Assembly: GCA_036785325.1 (NCBI GenBank)
Contig: JAXIVH010000031.1
Location: 628,501 to 692,500, forward strand
DNA from: Urophycis tenuis
Lineage: Eukaryota; Chordata; Actinopteri; Gadiformes; Phycidae
Reading direction: 5' to 3'
DNA length: 64,000 bases
Each line of letters begins with the position of its first letter. Within the stretch, counting starts at the first letter, position 1. The position numbers and the translations under genes were made by a program. The notes beneath the pieces were generated by a model. That model saw nothing but the letters and a program-made list of their open reading frames with translations, searched no databases and was not told the origin of the DNA. Of this stretch, positions 52,256 through 63,628 are shown piece by piece.

Positions 52256-53744
52256 ATTTCAACGAATGAAGAGGATACAAGCTGCTAGTACCAGTAAGGG
52301 TTCAGGTAAACAAAATTAACAGTCTAAAGCACATAAATAACTAACATAACCAAACTAAACATAATCCAAAACAACAACTCAAAAAAACAATAAACCATAC
52401 CGAAACAAAGAAACAAACAAACAGTAACCCAGCTAAACAGTCAATCAATTAAGTAAACAACTGTATAACTGAAACCATGTAACAGAAACAAATATCTGAA
52501 AATGTGGCCCCACAGTCCGTTGAAATATGTGTTAAGATGAGAAATGAAGTTTAAAATGAGACCCCGTTGGCCCAAAGCCGCACTAATTTATGCCATCGAC
52601 TACTATACAGTGGCGTTCAAGGCCGGACATGCAGCCGGACTAGTGATCAGCTGTTGGACAGCCCCAAAGAGCAGCGCCCACAGCCGCAAAAGCAGGACCG
52701 GACAGCACCGCCAGAGTGACGGGCTAGACTGGGCAGCAGCGGAGTCAAAACAGCAGGGACTCTCAGAGCTGCCCGAACACAACGCTCAGAGGGGAGCTTT
52801 ACGCTTTCATCCGGACACACGGCATAGGAGGGGACACACAGCACTGCCTAATAAAAGCAAGGCTGCTTATAAAACACAAAGCAAACGCCTAAAATAAATC
52901 ACAGTAATGCGACGGTGAAGCTACCGCTAACTTACCTGCTCGTGTGAGCATGGACTGAGGCGACCAAGAAGTTGGCGGGCTTATGGGCCACAAGCAAGGA
53001 AAGGGCCGAAGCACACACTACCCCTCTTATACTGCGGCAAATTATGATTGGCTGATTAATTCTTATTATGATTGGCTTGGTCATGACACGCCCCCAAGAT
53101 GGCAGCACGCACTTAGGCTACCTCATCTTGCCTCGTCTCTGTCCTCGTCTGTCTCCATGCTCCTTTATACTAACAAGCTGAAGTTTGAGTGATTGCAGCC
53201 ATGATATCTGTCCATTTGTGTGACGAATTGAAAATTCCATCTGTCTCCTCGCTCTGTTAACAACCTTATACCTTGGAGTTTACCTGTTCAAACGCCTGGA
53301 CCTGAAGCGGACGTTAACACTCAAGTCAAAATCTTCTTTCCCCATTTCCCCATTCCCTGTCCTAACACATTCACATACTATCGGTTAGGCTCATGGACAA
53401 AACATCCAGTCAAATATAGCGTTGCTTGTTTTGGACTACTCTGGAATGTTTTCCAACAGACTCCTTGCAATGGGAGCGCTACAGGTAATATTGCTACTTT
53501 GTCTCTTAGATTTAAAGACTTGCTATAAGGAGGAAAATTCACCGAATATGCGAAGGACGTTGTTTGCCATCATACACCCACCGTCAAAATGCACATTGAT
53601 CACACACATTCATGTACTGGAACCTTGCAAACTGTCCTCACATCATGAAGCCGAAGTTGATCTCTCTTTCGCTTTCTTGTTTCTGATAAGAGAACATTTT
53701 TGTCATTTGTCATTTTAATGCGAAGTCGTTTAAATCGTTTAAAT
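52256..53744. other. No gene recognised; A-rich then GC-rich sequence
   Basis: 52300-52500 is rich in AAACAA words; 52540-52870 is GC-rich with an incidental 117-codon frame. A CCAAGATGGCAGCACGC motif at about 53093 is the kind of sequence seen in LINE 5' ends and may begin the plus-strand LINE downstream. 53422-53718 has an open but unrecognised frame. Confidence 0.4.
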
Positions 53745-54060
53745 TCAAGATTCAAGTATCTTTATTGTCAAGGGTGCTACATGGCAGGCATATAGCACAG
53801 ATGAAATTGCAGTCCTCTCAGACCTGCGGTGCAAAATGAACAAATGGACAAACAGACAAACGGACATTGTACAGACAAAACATAGAAACACAGAAAAGTA
53901 CGAAAAAGTGAGGTAGTGCGTTGAAAATTGAATAGTGCAAAAATATTTAAAACATATTTAATATTTAAATATTAAATATTTAAATATCTAAAAATATTTA
54001 AAAATATTTAAAAAGAATATTTAAAAGGAAATATTAAATCAAACCCAGGCCCAGATGCGT
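53745..54060 (-). mobile_element. LINE copy A-type 3' end fragment, with AT-rich expansion
   Basis: ATTGTCAAGGGTGCTACATG, then GCAGGCATATAGCACAGATG and TCAGACCTGCGGTGCAAAAT, repeat 18550-18620 almost exactly, so this is the antisense 3' tip of the same LINE subfamily. 53940-54045 is an AT-only stretch of ATTTAAATATTT words, partly palindromic. Confidence 0.75.
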
Positions 54061-57000
54061 GAATGTCTGTAAGTGCCTTCAGATTTCGCAAACCGTCCAG
54101 GTTTGAAGGCTGTTCATTTGAATGTCTGTAGTTTAATGCCTAAAATCGATTTTATCAGGATCTGGGCAGTGTCCACAAAGGCAGATATTATTACTATATC
54201 AGAAACATGGTTGAAGAAGACCATCTCAGATAACGATATTGCCATTGATAACTATAATATGTTTTGCGCAGATAGGAAAAACAAAGGAGGGGGTGTCGTT
54301 GTATATGTAAAGTAGAGATTAAATGCCACTTTGGTAAAGGCCATGACTGTCCCTAAATGCTTTGAACTGTTGACTAATGATTTAAAGCTAGGAAATACTA
54401 GTCTAACTGTTGCATGTTGCTATAGACCCCTTCAGCTAACAAGGAAGCCTTACCCACACTTTAACTGCACTTGCAGATATTATACATCAGAAAGAAATTA
54501 TTCTCATTGGTGATTTTAATTGGAATTGGTTGACAGATGTGTCAAATGATTTTAAAGATTATTGTGACTCTTTCAATTTAACGCAAGTAATAAGTGCCCC
54601 CACCCGTCCAAATGTGAGGGACTCAAGCAAGTCCACATTAATAGATTTGATCCTAACTAATAACCCTGATAAATGCACACAAATAGGTATTTTCCCAAAT
54701 GATATAAGTGAGCACTGTGCTGTTGGTATGATTAGAAATTGTAAACTTAAAAAGTCAGTGCTACGAATTGTGAAGAAAAGGTGTTTCAAATCATTCGATC
54801 AGCAAGCTTTTTTTCATGACATTTTCCATTTTGATTGGAAAAAGGTCTGCTTAATACCTGACGTTGAATTGGCATGGTCGTACTTTAAGGACTCATTCAT
54901 AGATATTCTGAATAAGCATGCACCCATGAAAAGGTTTAGAGTAAAGGGGAGCGATAACCCTTGGTTCTCGGATACATTATCCACCCTTTTGTATGAATGG
55001 GATGTGTCCTCGGCAAAAATCTGGGCAGGAAAAGGATTGGATAAATTTTAGATTTCTAAGAAATAAATGCACCACACACATATGTAAAGCCAAATCACAA
55101 TTTTACCTTGACGAGACAACAAGAAATCTTCAAAACCCAGTTAAATTCTGGAAAATTATAAATTCAATGAAATCATTTAACACCTCTACATTTTCAACTC
55201 TCCCTAAACTTGTAAATTTCAATAATGTGCAAATTACTGATAAAAAAGATATAGTTGATTGCTTTAACAGCCACTTTGCCAATGCTGGGCTTCTGTTTAA
55301 ATCTGAGCCAGATCACCTCTCAACTCCAGGGTTATCTCCCCCTAGTGATGGGGGCTTGGACCTCTTTACATTTGAGCCAGATTCAAGGCAAAAAGTCTTA
55401 AATGCATTGAGGAAAATAGATTGTAAAAAGGCTGCTGGGCCTGATGGGCTTGACGCATCCCTCCTGAAACTTGTGGCTAATATTATTGCTGAACCATTAA
55501 CTTATATTTTTAATCTATCTTTGGAAACAAATATTATGCCCCGAACTTGGAAAACAGCACATGTAACACCACTTTTGAAAAATGGGGACCCAACAATCAT
55601 TGATAATTACCATCCTATCTCAAAGCTTTAAGTATTAGCTAAAATCTTTGAGTCAGTAGTCAGTGATCAGTTAAAGGATTTTTTAACCATAAATAATGTT
55701 CTTACTCCTTTTCAATTAGGTTTCAGGAAAAGCCATAGCACCATCACAGCAGCCACAAAGGTAGTTGATGATATTGTCAGTGCTATTGACTGTAAAGAGT
55801 CATGTGCAGCGTTATTTGTTGATCTCTCAAAAGCTTTTGATACGGTAAATCATTCAATTTTGCTACAATGTTTGTATAAAATTGGGATGTGTGTAAATGC
55901 TATTGCCTGGTTCAAAAACTATTTGTCTAATAGATTTCAGTGTGTTACATGTGAAAGCATCATGTCAAGAGAGGCAGAACTAATAGTAGTAGTCCCTCAA
56001 GGCTCCATATACCATCTAAATAAATGATATCTGTAGAAATGTAGCTGCAGCAGTACACCTCTATGCAGATGACACCATTATTTACAGCACTGCTAGATCT
56101 CCATATGAGGCATTAGAGAAAATGCAGGATTCTACAAAATAATCTACTAAATTTAAAATTGGTACTAAATTCCAATTGTTAACACAATCAAGCCAGGTAC
56201 AGAACTTGCCTGAAGTTGTCACTTTAGATGGCCAGAAAATTGAGAAAGTGGCAGCCGCGGCCTACTGGTTAGGGCTTCGGATTTTAAACCGGAGGGTGGC
56301 CGGTTCGAACCCCGACCAGTGTGCACGGCTGAAGTGCCCTTGAGCAAGGCACCTAACTGCTCCCCGAGCGCTGCTGTTGCAGGCAGCTCACTGCATCGGG
56401 TTTAAGTGTGTGCTTCACCTAACTGTGTGCCTCACCATCACTGTGTTCTGAGTGTGTCACTAATTCACGATTGGGTTAAATGCAGAAGACCAAATTTCCC
56501 TCACGGGATCATATGAGTAATTCTTCTTCTTCTTCTATAAATATCTGGGTTTTCTATTAGATGAAAAGCTCTCATTTAAACCCCATGTAGAGAACTTGGT
56601 AAAGAAGCTGAGAGTTAAGTTAGGTTTTTATTATAGAAATAAGGCATGTTTTAACTTACAAGTAAGGAAGGAGCTTATTATGGCTAACTTTTTGTCTGTT
56701 GTGGACTATGGAGATACTCTTTACATGCATGCAGCATAGTCTGTGTTACACTCATTAGATTCTGTTTACCCTTCTGCCTTGCACTTTGTCACTAAGGCTG
56801 AGTATTCTACTCATCACTGCATCTTGTATAGTTTATCAGGTTGGCCTCCACTCTCAGTTTGCAGGCAGCAAACTGGCTTATCTTTATTTATAAGGCAATG
56901 ATAGGTTTGTTACCTTCTTATTTATCAAATTTCTCCCTAGTCCAAAACAATAGGTACAACCTTAGGTCAAAAGATAGTATTATTTTTAAAACCCCGGCCA

Positions 57001-57570
57001 TACAAACTAAATTTGGTCAAATTGCCTTCAGTTACAATGCCCCCTCAACCTGGAATGCTCTGCAGAAACAGATGAAAATAGGCACTTTTATTTCACTTAA
57101 TGATTTTAATATATATATTAAAGAGACCATAAGCCGTAAGTGTGATTGTGTATAGGCTGCCTTTTCACTCTCTTGTTTTTCTGCCTATGTTGTACTATTT
57201 GTTGTATGGTATGCTGGCTGATATGTTGCTATATGTTATATGTATGCCTTTTTATTGTGCTGTGCTGTGTTTTATGTTCAAGTTGTGTAATGTCGTGTGT
57301 CCATTTCATGCTGCATTGTATCCTTTGCCTGTACTAATTTATATGTCTGCTGCTTATGTATGTCTATGTCTAATGTTAGTCCACTGCTTGATGTTGGTCC
57401 ATTGCTTGTCTTTTACAGATGAGGTCTCTCTCTCTCCCTCTCTCCCTCTCTCTTTTAGCAATTTTTAAAGTTCTGCCTTTCTTGGCCAGGGACCATTTGA
57501 AAAAGAGACTGAAGTCTCAATATGACCTCCCTGGTAAAATAAAGGATAAATAAAAAAATAAATAAAAATA
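54061..57570 (+). mobile_element. Decayed plus-strand LINE (endonuclease + RT)
   Basis: Endonuclease start LKAVHLNVCSLMPKIDFI, ITISETWLKK, KNKGGGVVVYVK (54073-54312, then a TAG), then a frame-shifted remainder including NPDKCTQIGIFPNDISEHCA. RT: KKAAGPDGLDASLL, NLSLETNIMPRTWK, FVDLSKAFDTVNHSIL (about 55815), VPQGSI followed by a small deletion, and YADD at 56062-56073. The C-terminus continues beyond a SINE (GFLLDEKLSFKPHVENLV) to about 57155. The 3' end AGACTGAAGTCTCAATATGA then TAAAATAAAGGATAAATAAA is a common fish LINE tail. Many stops; inactive. Confidence 0.8.
56252..56530 (+). mobile_element. tRNA-derived SINE inserted in the LINE
   Basis: The head GCAGCCGCGGCCTACTGGTT (A-box region) is followed by an exact B-box GGTTCGAACCC at 56302-56312, the body GAAGTGCCCTTGAGCAAGGC, CTCCCCGAGCGCTGCTG, CCAAATTTCCCTCACGGGAT and a (TTC)n tail. 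The LINE reading frame resumes right after the tail, so the SINE is younger. The anticodon arm does not fold as a tRNA, so it is not called a tRNA gene. Confidence 0.88.
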
Positions 57571-57728
57571 AAATTAAGCCACACACCCCAGAAATGGGCC
57601 GGTTCCGAGCCAAAGAAAGAGAAAGAGTAAGATGTAGACAAGAGCTCCCACTGCTACAATCTAACCCCCCCCCCTTTTTACGTCCTCGTCCCGACCATGG
57701 ATCATCCAAAATATCAAGAGGGCTAGTT

Positions 57729-58457
57729 CTATGGTCTAAAACGGGCAGATACTTCACTAGGTACAGGACGGAGCACATTTGCTGCTCCCTGAACCAATCT
57801 CCCCGAAGGTCTTGGGAGATGGTGAACATTAGAATGTTGACCAGCAGTGGATCGTACAGTCCGTCGTACAGCCACATTGCTAATACTAGGGCATGGACCT
57901 GGGGGAGCTGCCGAACTGACTGAGGGCACATCTGCTGCCACAGCTGCAGGGGCCACCGAAGGGCCTGGCAATGTTAAGGCTGGTTCAGTTATTGAGGGCA
58001 GCAACTCAGGAATGTGTCGGGGCACTGCAGCTGGTTGAGTGGGAATTGCAGAAGACACTGCAGGCCTCAAAACCAACAAGTCACCATCCTGTGACACATC
58101 ATCCTCCACAGGTGGCAGGTCAGAGGGAGGTGAAAGAGGGGCAGTAATACCACCAAGAGGGGCAGCTCGAATCACAGCATTTAAAAGCGTTCGGTTAACC
58201 CGCCTGATGCGATCGAGGTCATCAGCCGGTGCGATGGTATACACAGAGCCTCCCTCTGTTGGTGGTTTTACAACCCTATAAACCACGGAGCACCATCGAT
58301 CTTGAATCTTACGCCGCCCTCTCCTATGAAAGTCCCTCAACCACACTAACTGTCCCTCCTCCAATGGGACGTCACGGACATGCTGGTCGTGATGAGTCTT
58401 GCTACGTTCTGCGGCCATCCTCAACTTATCACGGGCACCTTCAAAGGCTACCCACAA
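57729..58457 (-). pseudogene. Gypsy 2 integrase C-terminal and tail region
   Basis: 242 open codons: WVAFEGARDKLRMAAERSKT, HVRDVPLEEGQLVWLRDFHR and a DRWCSVVYRVVKPP segment form the SH3-like integrase C-terminal domain. A long Pro/Ala/Ser-rich tail follows (PSVAPAAVAADVPSVSSAAP). No chromodomain recognised. The frame is better preserved than the core upstream. Confidence 0.72.
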
Positions 58458-58459
58458 TC

Positions 58460-59720
58460 TGGACTGATGCTCCTGAACCCACTCCTCAACCTCACCATGA
58501 CTGGCTCCTCCATTCTACCCAGCAGGAAGTCGACTGGGAGCCTTGGCTCCTGCCTAAACATCAAGAAGGATGGGGACTCCCCTGTTGTCTGATGGGGAGT
58601 GCTGTTGTAAGAAAACAGCAATTCCAGTTTTGCTTCCTAGACTCGGGCAGTGTGCGGAGCAGGTTGTGAAGTGTCCGAAACTTCCGTCCGAAAACCTTTC
58701 CCACTGCCCATTGCCAGCCAGATGGTACGGCGTGGTGCGAGACTTCTCAATGCCATAGAGAGCGCACAACTGCTGGAGTCACCAACACCTGAGCCACGGT
58801 AGAGGCTCGTTGGTCACGAGTGGCTACAACAAAGGTGTACTTGCTAAAGACATCAGTCATAACCAAAACATTTTTCAGCCTGCTATAGGTGGGTTCCAGC
58901 ACCGTGAAATCCATGGGCAGGATTTCATTAGGCCGAGAGGCCAACAAATGCCCCATAAAGGCACGAGCAACTGGTTGTGTGTCCTTGGCGACCTGGCACT
59001 CTCAGAGTTTTGACACCAATGGGCCACGACAGAGGACATACCCGGCCAATAACACCACTGTCGGAGTAACTCCAGGGTTCGTTCAACCCCTTGATGGCCA
59101 TGTCTCTGGTGCACTTCTGTCAAAACCTCTTCCTTCAAGGCAGTAGGTAACAGTACTTGAAGTACTGCCTCTGCACCATCTGGACGTAAGACCTGGGGGT
59201 ACAGGACCCTGTCCCTCTCAACCAAACGGTCCCACTGGCGGAGCAGCACCAGAGCAGATTGAGTGAGCTGCTTGCGCTCCTCCTGGTTGGGATGCCGCTT
59301 CTGCTCCCAGAATACCAGGATTTCGCTAATAACTGGGTCAATTCGCTGAAGGGTACTAATATCAGAGGGTGTATGCTGGGGCAGGGCAATCATTGTTGCC
59401 TGAGATGCTGCATATCTTGGAAACTGCGGGGCCTGCTGTAAAGGTTTGGGGAGAGAGGTCGCAGGGAGTAGGGACTCCAAGTCCTGAACCCCAGGCGGAT
59501 GCTGACGGGACAAAGCATCAGCATTTTTATTGCTCCTTCCTGAGCAATATTTGAGCTCAAAGTCGAAGGAGGCCAGCTGTGCTGCCCAGCGTTGCTCAGT
59601 GGCACCCAGCTTAGCAGATAACAGGTGGCTGAGTGGATTGTTATCTGTATAGACCACACATTTATGGCCTAGCAGGTACTCCCTGAATTTCTCAGTCAGG
59701 GCCCATTAAAGCGCCAGAAA
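58460..59720 (-). pseudogene. Gypsy 2 RNase H and integrase core
   Basis: 59657 leftward: VYTDNNPLSHLLSAKLGATE, GRSNKNADALSRQHPPG (RNase H end); then an HHCC-like region with HQRHGHQGVERTLELLRQWC. In another frame follow PMDFTVLEPTYSRLKNVLVM and TDVFSKYTFVVATRDQ (first catalytic Asp region). Beyond 58750 the core breaks into YGIEKSRTTPYHLAGNGQWE in a different frame. At least three frame changes. Confidence 0.75.
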
Positions 59721-59757
59721 CTCTAATTTCATAGAGCTATAGTTTGTCATGTTGCAC

Positions 59758-60795
59758 TCATTGGGCCTCAGACTCCTGCTGGCATGTGATAGGCCTCACA
59801 AGACCGCCATAAGAGGCATCTACCTCGAGGATAAAAGGGAGTGAAAAGTCGGTGTAGGCCAGCATTGGTGCAGTGGTGAGCTTGGACTTGAGTGCCTCAA
59901 AACTCCTGTGACACTTATCGGTCCACTCGCTGGCAACTACACATTCTGATTTTCTCTTGGCCCTCGTGCTCCCCAGTGCAGCCACTAACCTGTGTAAAGC
60001 AGCAGCCACTTTGGCAAAATACTCCACAAAACGACGGTAATAACTGGCAAAGCCAAGAAATGACCGCAATTCGGAAATGGTTTTGGGAGGCTGCCAATTG
60101 GCTACTGCTGCTACCTTGTTTGGATCTGTGGACACACCCGCGTCAGAGATCACATGCCCTAAATAGTGCACCTCCCGCCGAAAGAAGGCACACTTCGACG
60201 GCTTTACTTTAAGACCTTCATGCTGCAACCAGCCTAACACCACCTCCAGCCTCTCAAGATGTTGCTCGATGGTGGAAGAAAAAACCACAATATCATCGAG
60301 ATAGAGAAGCAAGGACTGGCACTGTTAGTCGCCAAAGATCCGTTGCATCAGTCTCTGGAAGGTAAGACGCCTTGCAGAGTCCAAAGGGCATGCGATTCAA
60401 CTCGAAAAGTCCAAATGGGGTACAGAAGGCAGTTTTAGGCCAGCCTGAGTCTGCAACAGGGACTTGATTGTATCCGCTGGCCAAATCCATGATGGAGAAC
60501 CAGCGGGCATCAGTCAGCGCATCCAAGGACTCATCGATGTGAGGGAGAGGGAAGGCATCTCTCCTGGTTTTACCATTTAACTGCCTGTAATCAACACACA
60601 GGCGAAGACTGCCATCCTTCTTTCTGACAAGCACAATCGGGGAGGCATAGGGGCTGCTGCTCTCTCGAATTACCTGCGCTTCTAACAACTTATTAATATG
60701 CTCCTTTACTACCTCATAATCGGACGGAGGGATCCGGGCCGGCTCCAAGCCAAAGAGTAAGAGGGAGACAAGAGCTCCCACTGCTACACATGGTT
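59758..60795 (-). pseudogene. Gypsy 2 reverse transcriptase
   Basis: 60790 leftward: LTR-derived codons run into RIPPSDYEVVKEHINKLLEA, SPIVLVRKKDGSLRLCVDYR, FSIMDLASGYNQVPV (motif A Asp) and TPFGLFELNRMPFGLC. A frame change and a stop follow near 60325-60365, then LLYLDDIVVFSS (60291-60305), LGHVISDAGVSTDPNK and LRSFLGFASYYRRF. Both catalytic motifs survive but in separate frames. Confidence 0.82.
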
Positions 60796-60944
60796 TCATT
60801 TGAAGTGTATGAAGCTGAGTTTGTCATGCATGCTTGAACTTCTCGCCTTTCATGTCCTTTTCCACAGGACAGGTCCAGTCCGGTTCCACAGGAGAGGAGC
60901 TTGATGGCTGAAAGCTCTGGCTCCTAATTTGCTTTGACATATTC

Positions 60945-61480
60945 ATATTAGAACAAGTAACCCTTCATTGACATTGACCCCCACCCCCAACCCATTTACC
61001 CCTGGACACCTGCACACAACCCCTCTCTCCCAAGTGCCTGGAGTTTAACCCCTACCCATCCACCACCACACACCTGCTCACCACCATGCACAGCCCCTCC
61101 AACCCCCCACCACCATGCCCAACCACTTTATAAGAACACTGTCCATACTATCTATATAACTGTTATATAACTTTCCTTACTGTATATACATCTACCATAC
61201 TTTTTACATAACTGTCCATACTGTTTATACACTGTTTATTCACTGTCCATACTGTTTATTTATTTATTACTGTTTAATACTATCAATAGTGCTCACACTG
61301 CTCATACTGTATATAGTACACCTTACACCTCCATCTGTTTATACTGTTTATACTGTCTGTATATATTCACAACCCTTTTATTTTATTTGTTTTTTTGTAT
61401 TCTTATTTTATGTATTTATATTTTTATTTTTTATTTTTTGCATGCGTGCGGAGTGCCTGACCTGATTAGGGGTTTGTTCT
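60945..61480 (+). mobile_element. 3' UTR of LINE copy B subfamily, opposite orientation
   Basis: CCCCTGGACACCTGCACACAA, CTCACCACCATGCACAGCCC and a series of ACTGTCCATACTGTTTAT words mirror 35465-35970 on the other strand. No ORF remains, so this is a 3'-only insertion. It ends in T-rich sequence near 61440. Confidence 0.7.
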
Positions 61481-61621
61481 ATCTAATTCTATCCTAGATT
61501 TTACAGGGAGCCAGTCTAATACGGGAGTAATATGATCTATTTTCCTGGTTCCTGTCAGAACACGAGCACCAGCATTCTGGATCAGCTGTAAAGTCTTTAG
61601 AGACTTGTCTGGCAGAAACAC
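61466..61621 (-). mobile_element. L2-like LINE relic, C-terminal piece
   Basis: Minus strand: VFLPDKSLKTLQLIQNAGAR, VLTGTRKIDHITPVL and LPVKSRIEL, the usual L2 C-terminal region. It is the downstream continuation of 62435-62667, from which it is separated by an 0.8 kb insertion. Confidence 0.75.
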
Positions 61622-62434
61622 CTGCTTGCCCTCTGTGCCAGAGGAGAGGATCACTGCAGCACATCCTAAGCTGTTGCCCGAAAGCCCTGGGTGAGGGGCG
61701 CTACCGTTGGCGCCACGACCAGGTGCTGAAGGTGATAGCAGATACTATCTGCTCAGGGATCTCACTCAGCAAGCAGCAACAGCCAGCTAGGCATTCAATC
61801 ACCTTTGTTAAAGCTGGAGACAAGCCACAACACCGCCCAAGCCAAACACGGGGGCTCCTGACAACAGCTAGGGACTGGCAGCTGAAGGTGGACTTGGGGA
61901 AACAGCTTAAATTCCCAGAGACCATCGCAGTGACCACACTTAGGCCAGACTTGGTTGTCATGTCAGAATCAACAAGGCAGGTGATACTGCTGGAGTTGAC
62001 TGTGCCCTGGGAAGACCGGATGGAGAAGGCATTTGAGAGGAAGAGGGCCAAGTATGAGGAGCTGGCAGGCGAATGCCAGCGCAATGGATGGAAGACTCGG
62101 TGCAGCCCCATTGAGGTTTGATGCCGAGGTTTCGCAGGCCAGTCACTCTGCAGGGCCCTCAAGTTGTTAGGAATAAGGGGACTGCACAGCAAGAAATCCA
62201 TCAAAAACACCACTGATGCTGCTGAGAAGGCATCAAGATGGCTGTGGATCATGAGGGGTGATCCATGGGCCACACAAGCTACCTAGACACAAGCCGGGGT
62301 CTGATCACCCCCGGCTGGGTCGCCTGGGCGAGGGTGTCTGATGTTGAGAGACCCAAAACACCCTATGACCTCAGGTTACATCACTGATGATGTGTCTAGG
62401 TTGCACCAGAGGGTGTATATTAAACCGGAACAGC
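61622..62434 (+). mobile_element. 3' end of a LINE with restriction-like endonuclease (R2/R4/HERO-type group)
   Basis: From about 61655 the plus frame reads LQHILSCCPKALGEGRYRWR (Cys/His segment), then RPDLVVMSES and VILLELTVPWEDRMEKAFER, the PD..E pattern of the C-terminal endonuclease in early-branching LINEs. A TGA at 62119-62121 interrupts; the frame continues CRGFAGQSLCRALKLLGIRG to a TAG at about 62286. A UTR of about 150 bases follows. It split an antisense L2 relic. Confidence 0.7.
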
Positions 62435-62667
62435 CTGGTAATAGGAGTTGCAGTAGTCCAGCCGAGTTGTAAGAAACACATGGACTAATTTTTCAGCATC
62501 CTTTTGAGACAGGATATGCCAGATCTTTGCAATGTTACATAAGTGAAAGAAGGCGGTCCTCGAAATTTGCTTCATATATGAGCTGAAGGACATATCCTGA
62601 TCAAAGATGACTCCCAGATTCATTACAGTGGTGCTGGAGGCTAGGGCAATGCCATCCAGAGAGACTA
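62435..62667 (-). mobile_element. L2-like LINE relic, RT thumb piece
   Basis: Minus strand: VSLDGIALASSTTV, NLGVIFDQDMSFSSYMKQIS and TTRLDYCNSYYQAVPV, continuous with the C-terminal piece at 61466-61621. Its upstream continuation (minus-strand codons for LFQLCFRVD) reappears at 63596-63628, past another insertion. Confidence 0.75.
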
Positions 62668-63592
62668 TGGCTCAATCTCAATTCTCTATCTTACCCCTTC
62701 CCCTTGGTTTTGTGCGTTCACGTGAGACGAAGGGCTATCTCAATTCTCATTTCGATCGAGGGTTAGGGCCAAGGGGAAGGGGTAGACACCCCTTGAAACC
62801 AAGTAAGATCGGGAACTTACTTGAAACCAAGGGGTACCCATTACAATGCGCAACCGGCAACAATCGCGGCCAGATCTCCACGAGAGTCCCATAAATGTAA
62901 GTATTTTCGGCTGAAATAATTTATTTAAAATGTACGACAGTATTGTTTTTGCTCTAAACAGTCCTGTACCTATATATTTGCAACCATATTCTTAATCGAA
63001 ACTTTTTTGAAAATCGATATGCTAACGTTACATTGCTGAGTACACAACTACATTTATCTGACTAGCAATGAACTCCATGCATGTCTAGTTTACTAAACAC
63101 AATTAGCAGCGAATTCCATTTGATAACAGTGTAGACAACTAGAGACAAATCGATACGTGCTTTACATATATCGTCCTTATTCACACAGGAACGCCGGAGG
63201 AAACCCGGCAGCTGATAAGTTTTTGGCATGAAAACGAGCAGAAATTTCTGAAATCAAAATATGCTTCAAAGCAAATGTGGGAGTGAGTCATGCGTTCAAT
63301 GTTGTAGCCATTCATAATTGTAAATAAAGACATGTTGGTTAACAAAGACATTGTTTCTGAACATCAATGAAATTCAAAACCGTAATAACTGAAAAAGATA
63401 CAAAACACCGTGCAGTGTGTATAAAAAATATTTTGTCAATATTTTGTTGTCAATGTATGATGACGTAACCGTAACGAGTGTTGTCTCAATTCATAGGGGC
63501 ATGTTCTTACCCCTAGCCCTTAACACTCTGTTTTAAGGGCGAAGACGTAGGGGAAGGGGAAGGGGTAAGATAGAGAATTGAGATTGGGCCTT
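62668..63592. mobile_element. 0.9 kb inverted-repeat DNA element with a trihelix-like exon
   Basis: The ends GGCTCAATCTCAATTCTCTA, then TCTTACCCCTTCCCCTT, pair with AGAGAATTGAGATTGGGCC at the right; a CCAAGGGGAAGGGG repeat lies inside the left arm. TA adjoins both ends. In the middle, about 63189-63285, an exon-like stretch follows CACACAG: TPEETRQLISFWHENEQKFL, then KSKYASKQMWE before a GTGAGT-like donor, resembling Myb/trihelix domains. No transposase. Family not assigned. Confidence 0.65.
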
Positions 63593-63628
63593 AGTCTACC
63601 CGAAAGCATAGTTGGAAAAGTTGTACCT

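Larger units (their letters stand above)
57590..60795 (-). mobile_element. Gypsy LTR retrotransposon 2, missing Gag and most LTR sequence
   Basis: Minus orientation. A C-terminal pol domain, integrase, RNase H and RT are present. At the 3' end a G-rich polypurine tract (complement of 57664-57673) precedes TGTAGCAGTGGGAGCTCTTG, an LTR start. The same LTR start recurs at the far right (60790-60733) but joins directly to RT sequence, so Gag, protease and the rest of the 5' LTR are deleted. Stops and frameshifts occur in RT and integrase. Confidence 0.8.

Noticed and set aside
52544..52897. 117-codon plus-strand frame in GC-rich DNA
   Set aside because: No recognisable motif, no splice context, and composition alone explains its openness.
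56252..56325. Possible tRNA gene with perfect B-box
   Set aside because: The body and (TTC)n tail are those of a dispersed SINE, and it interrupts a LINE frame.
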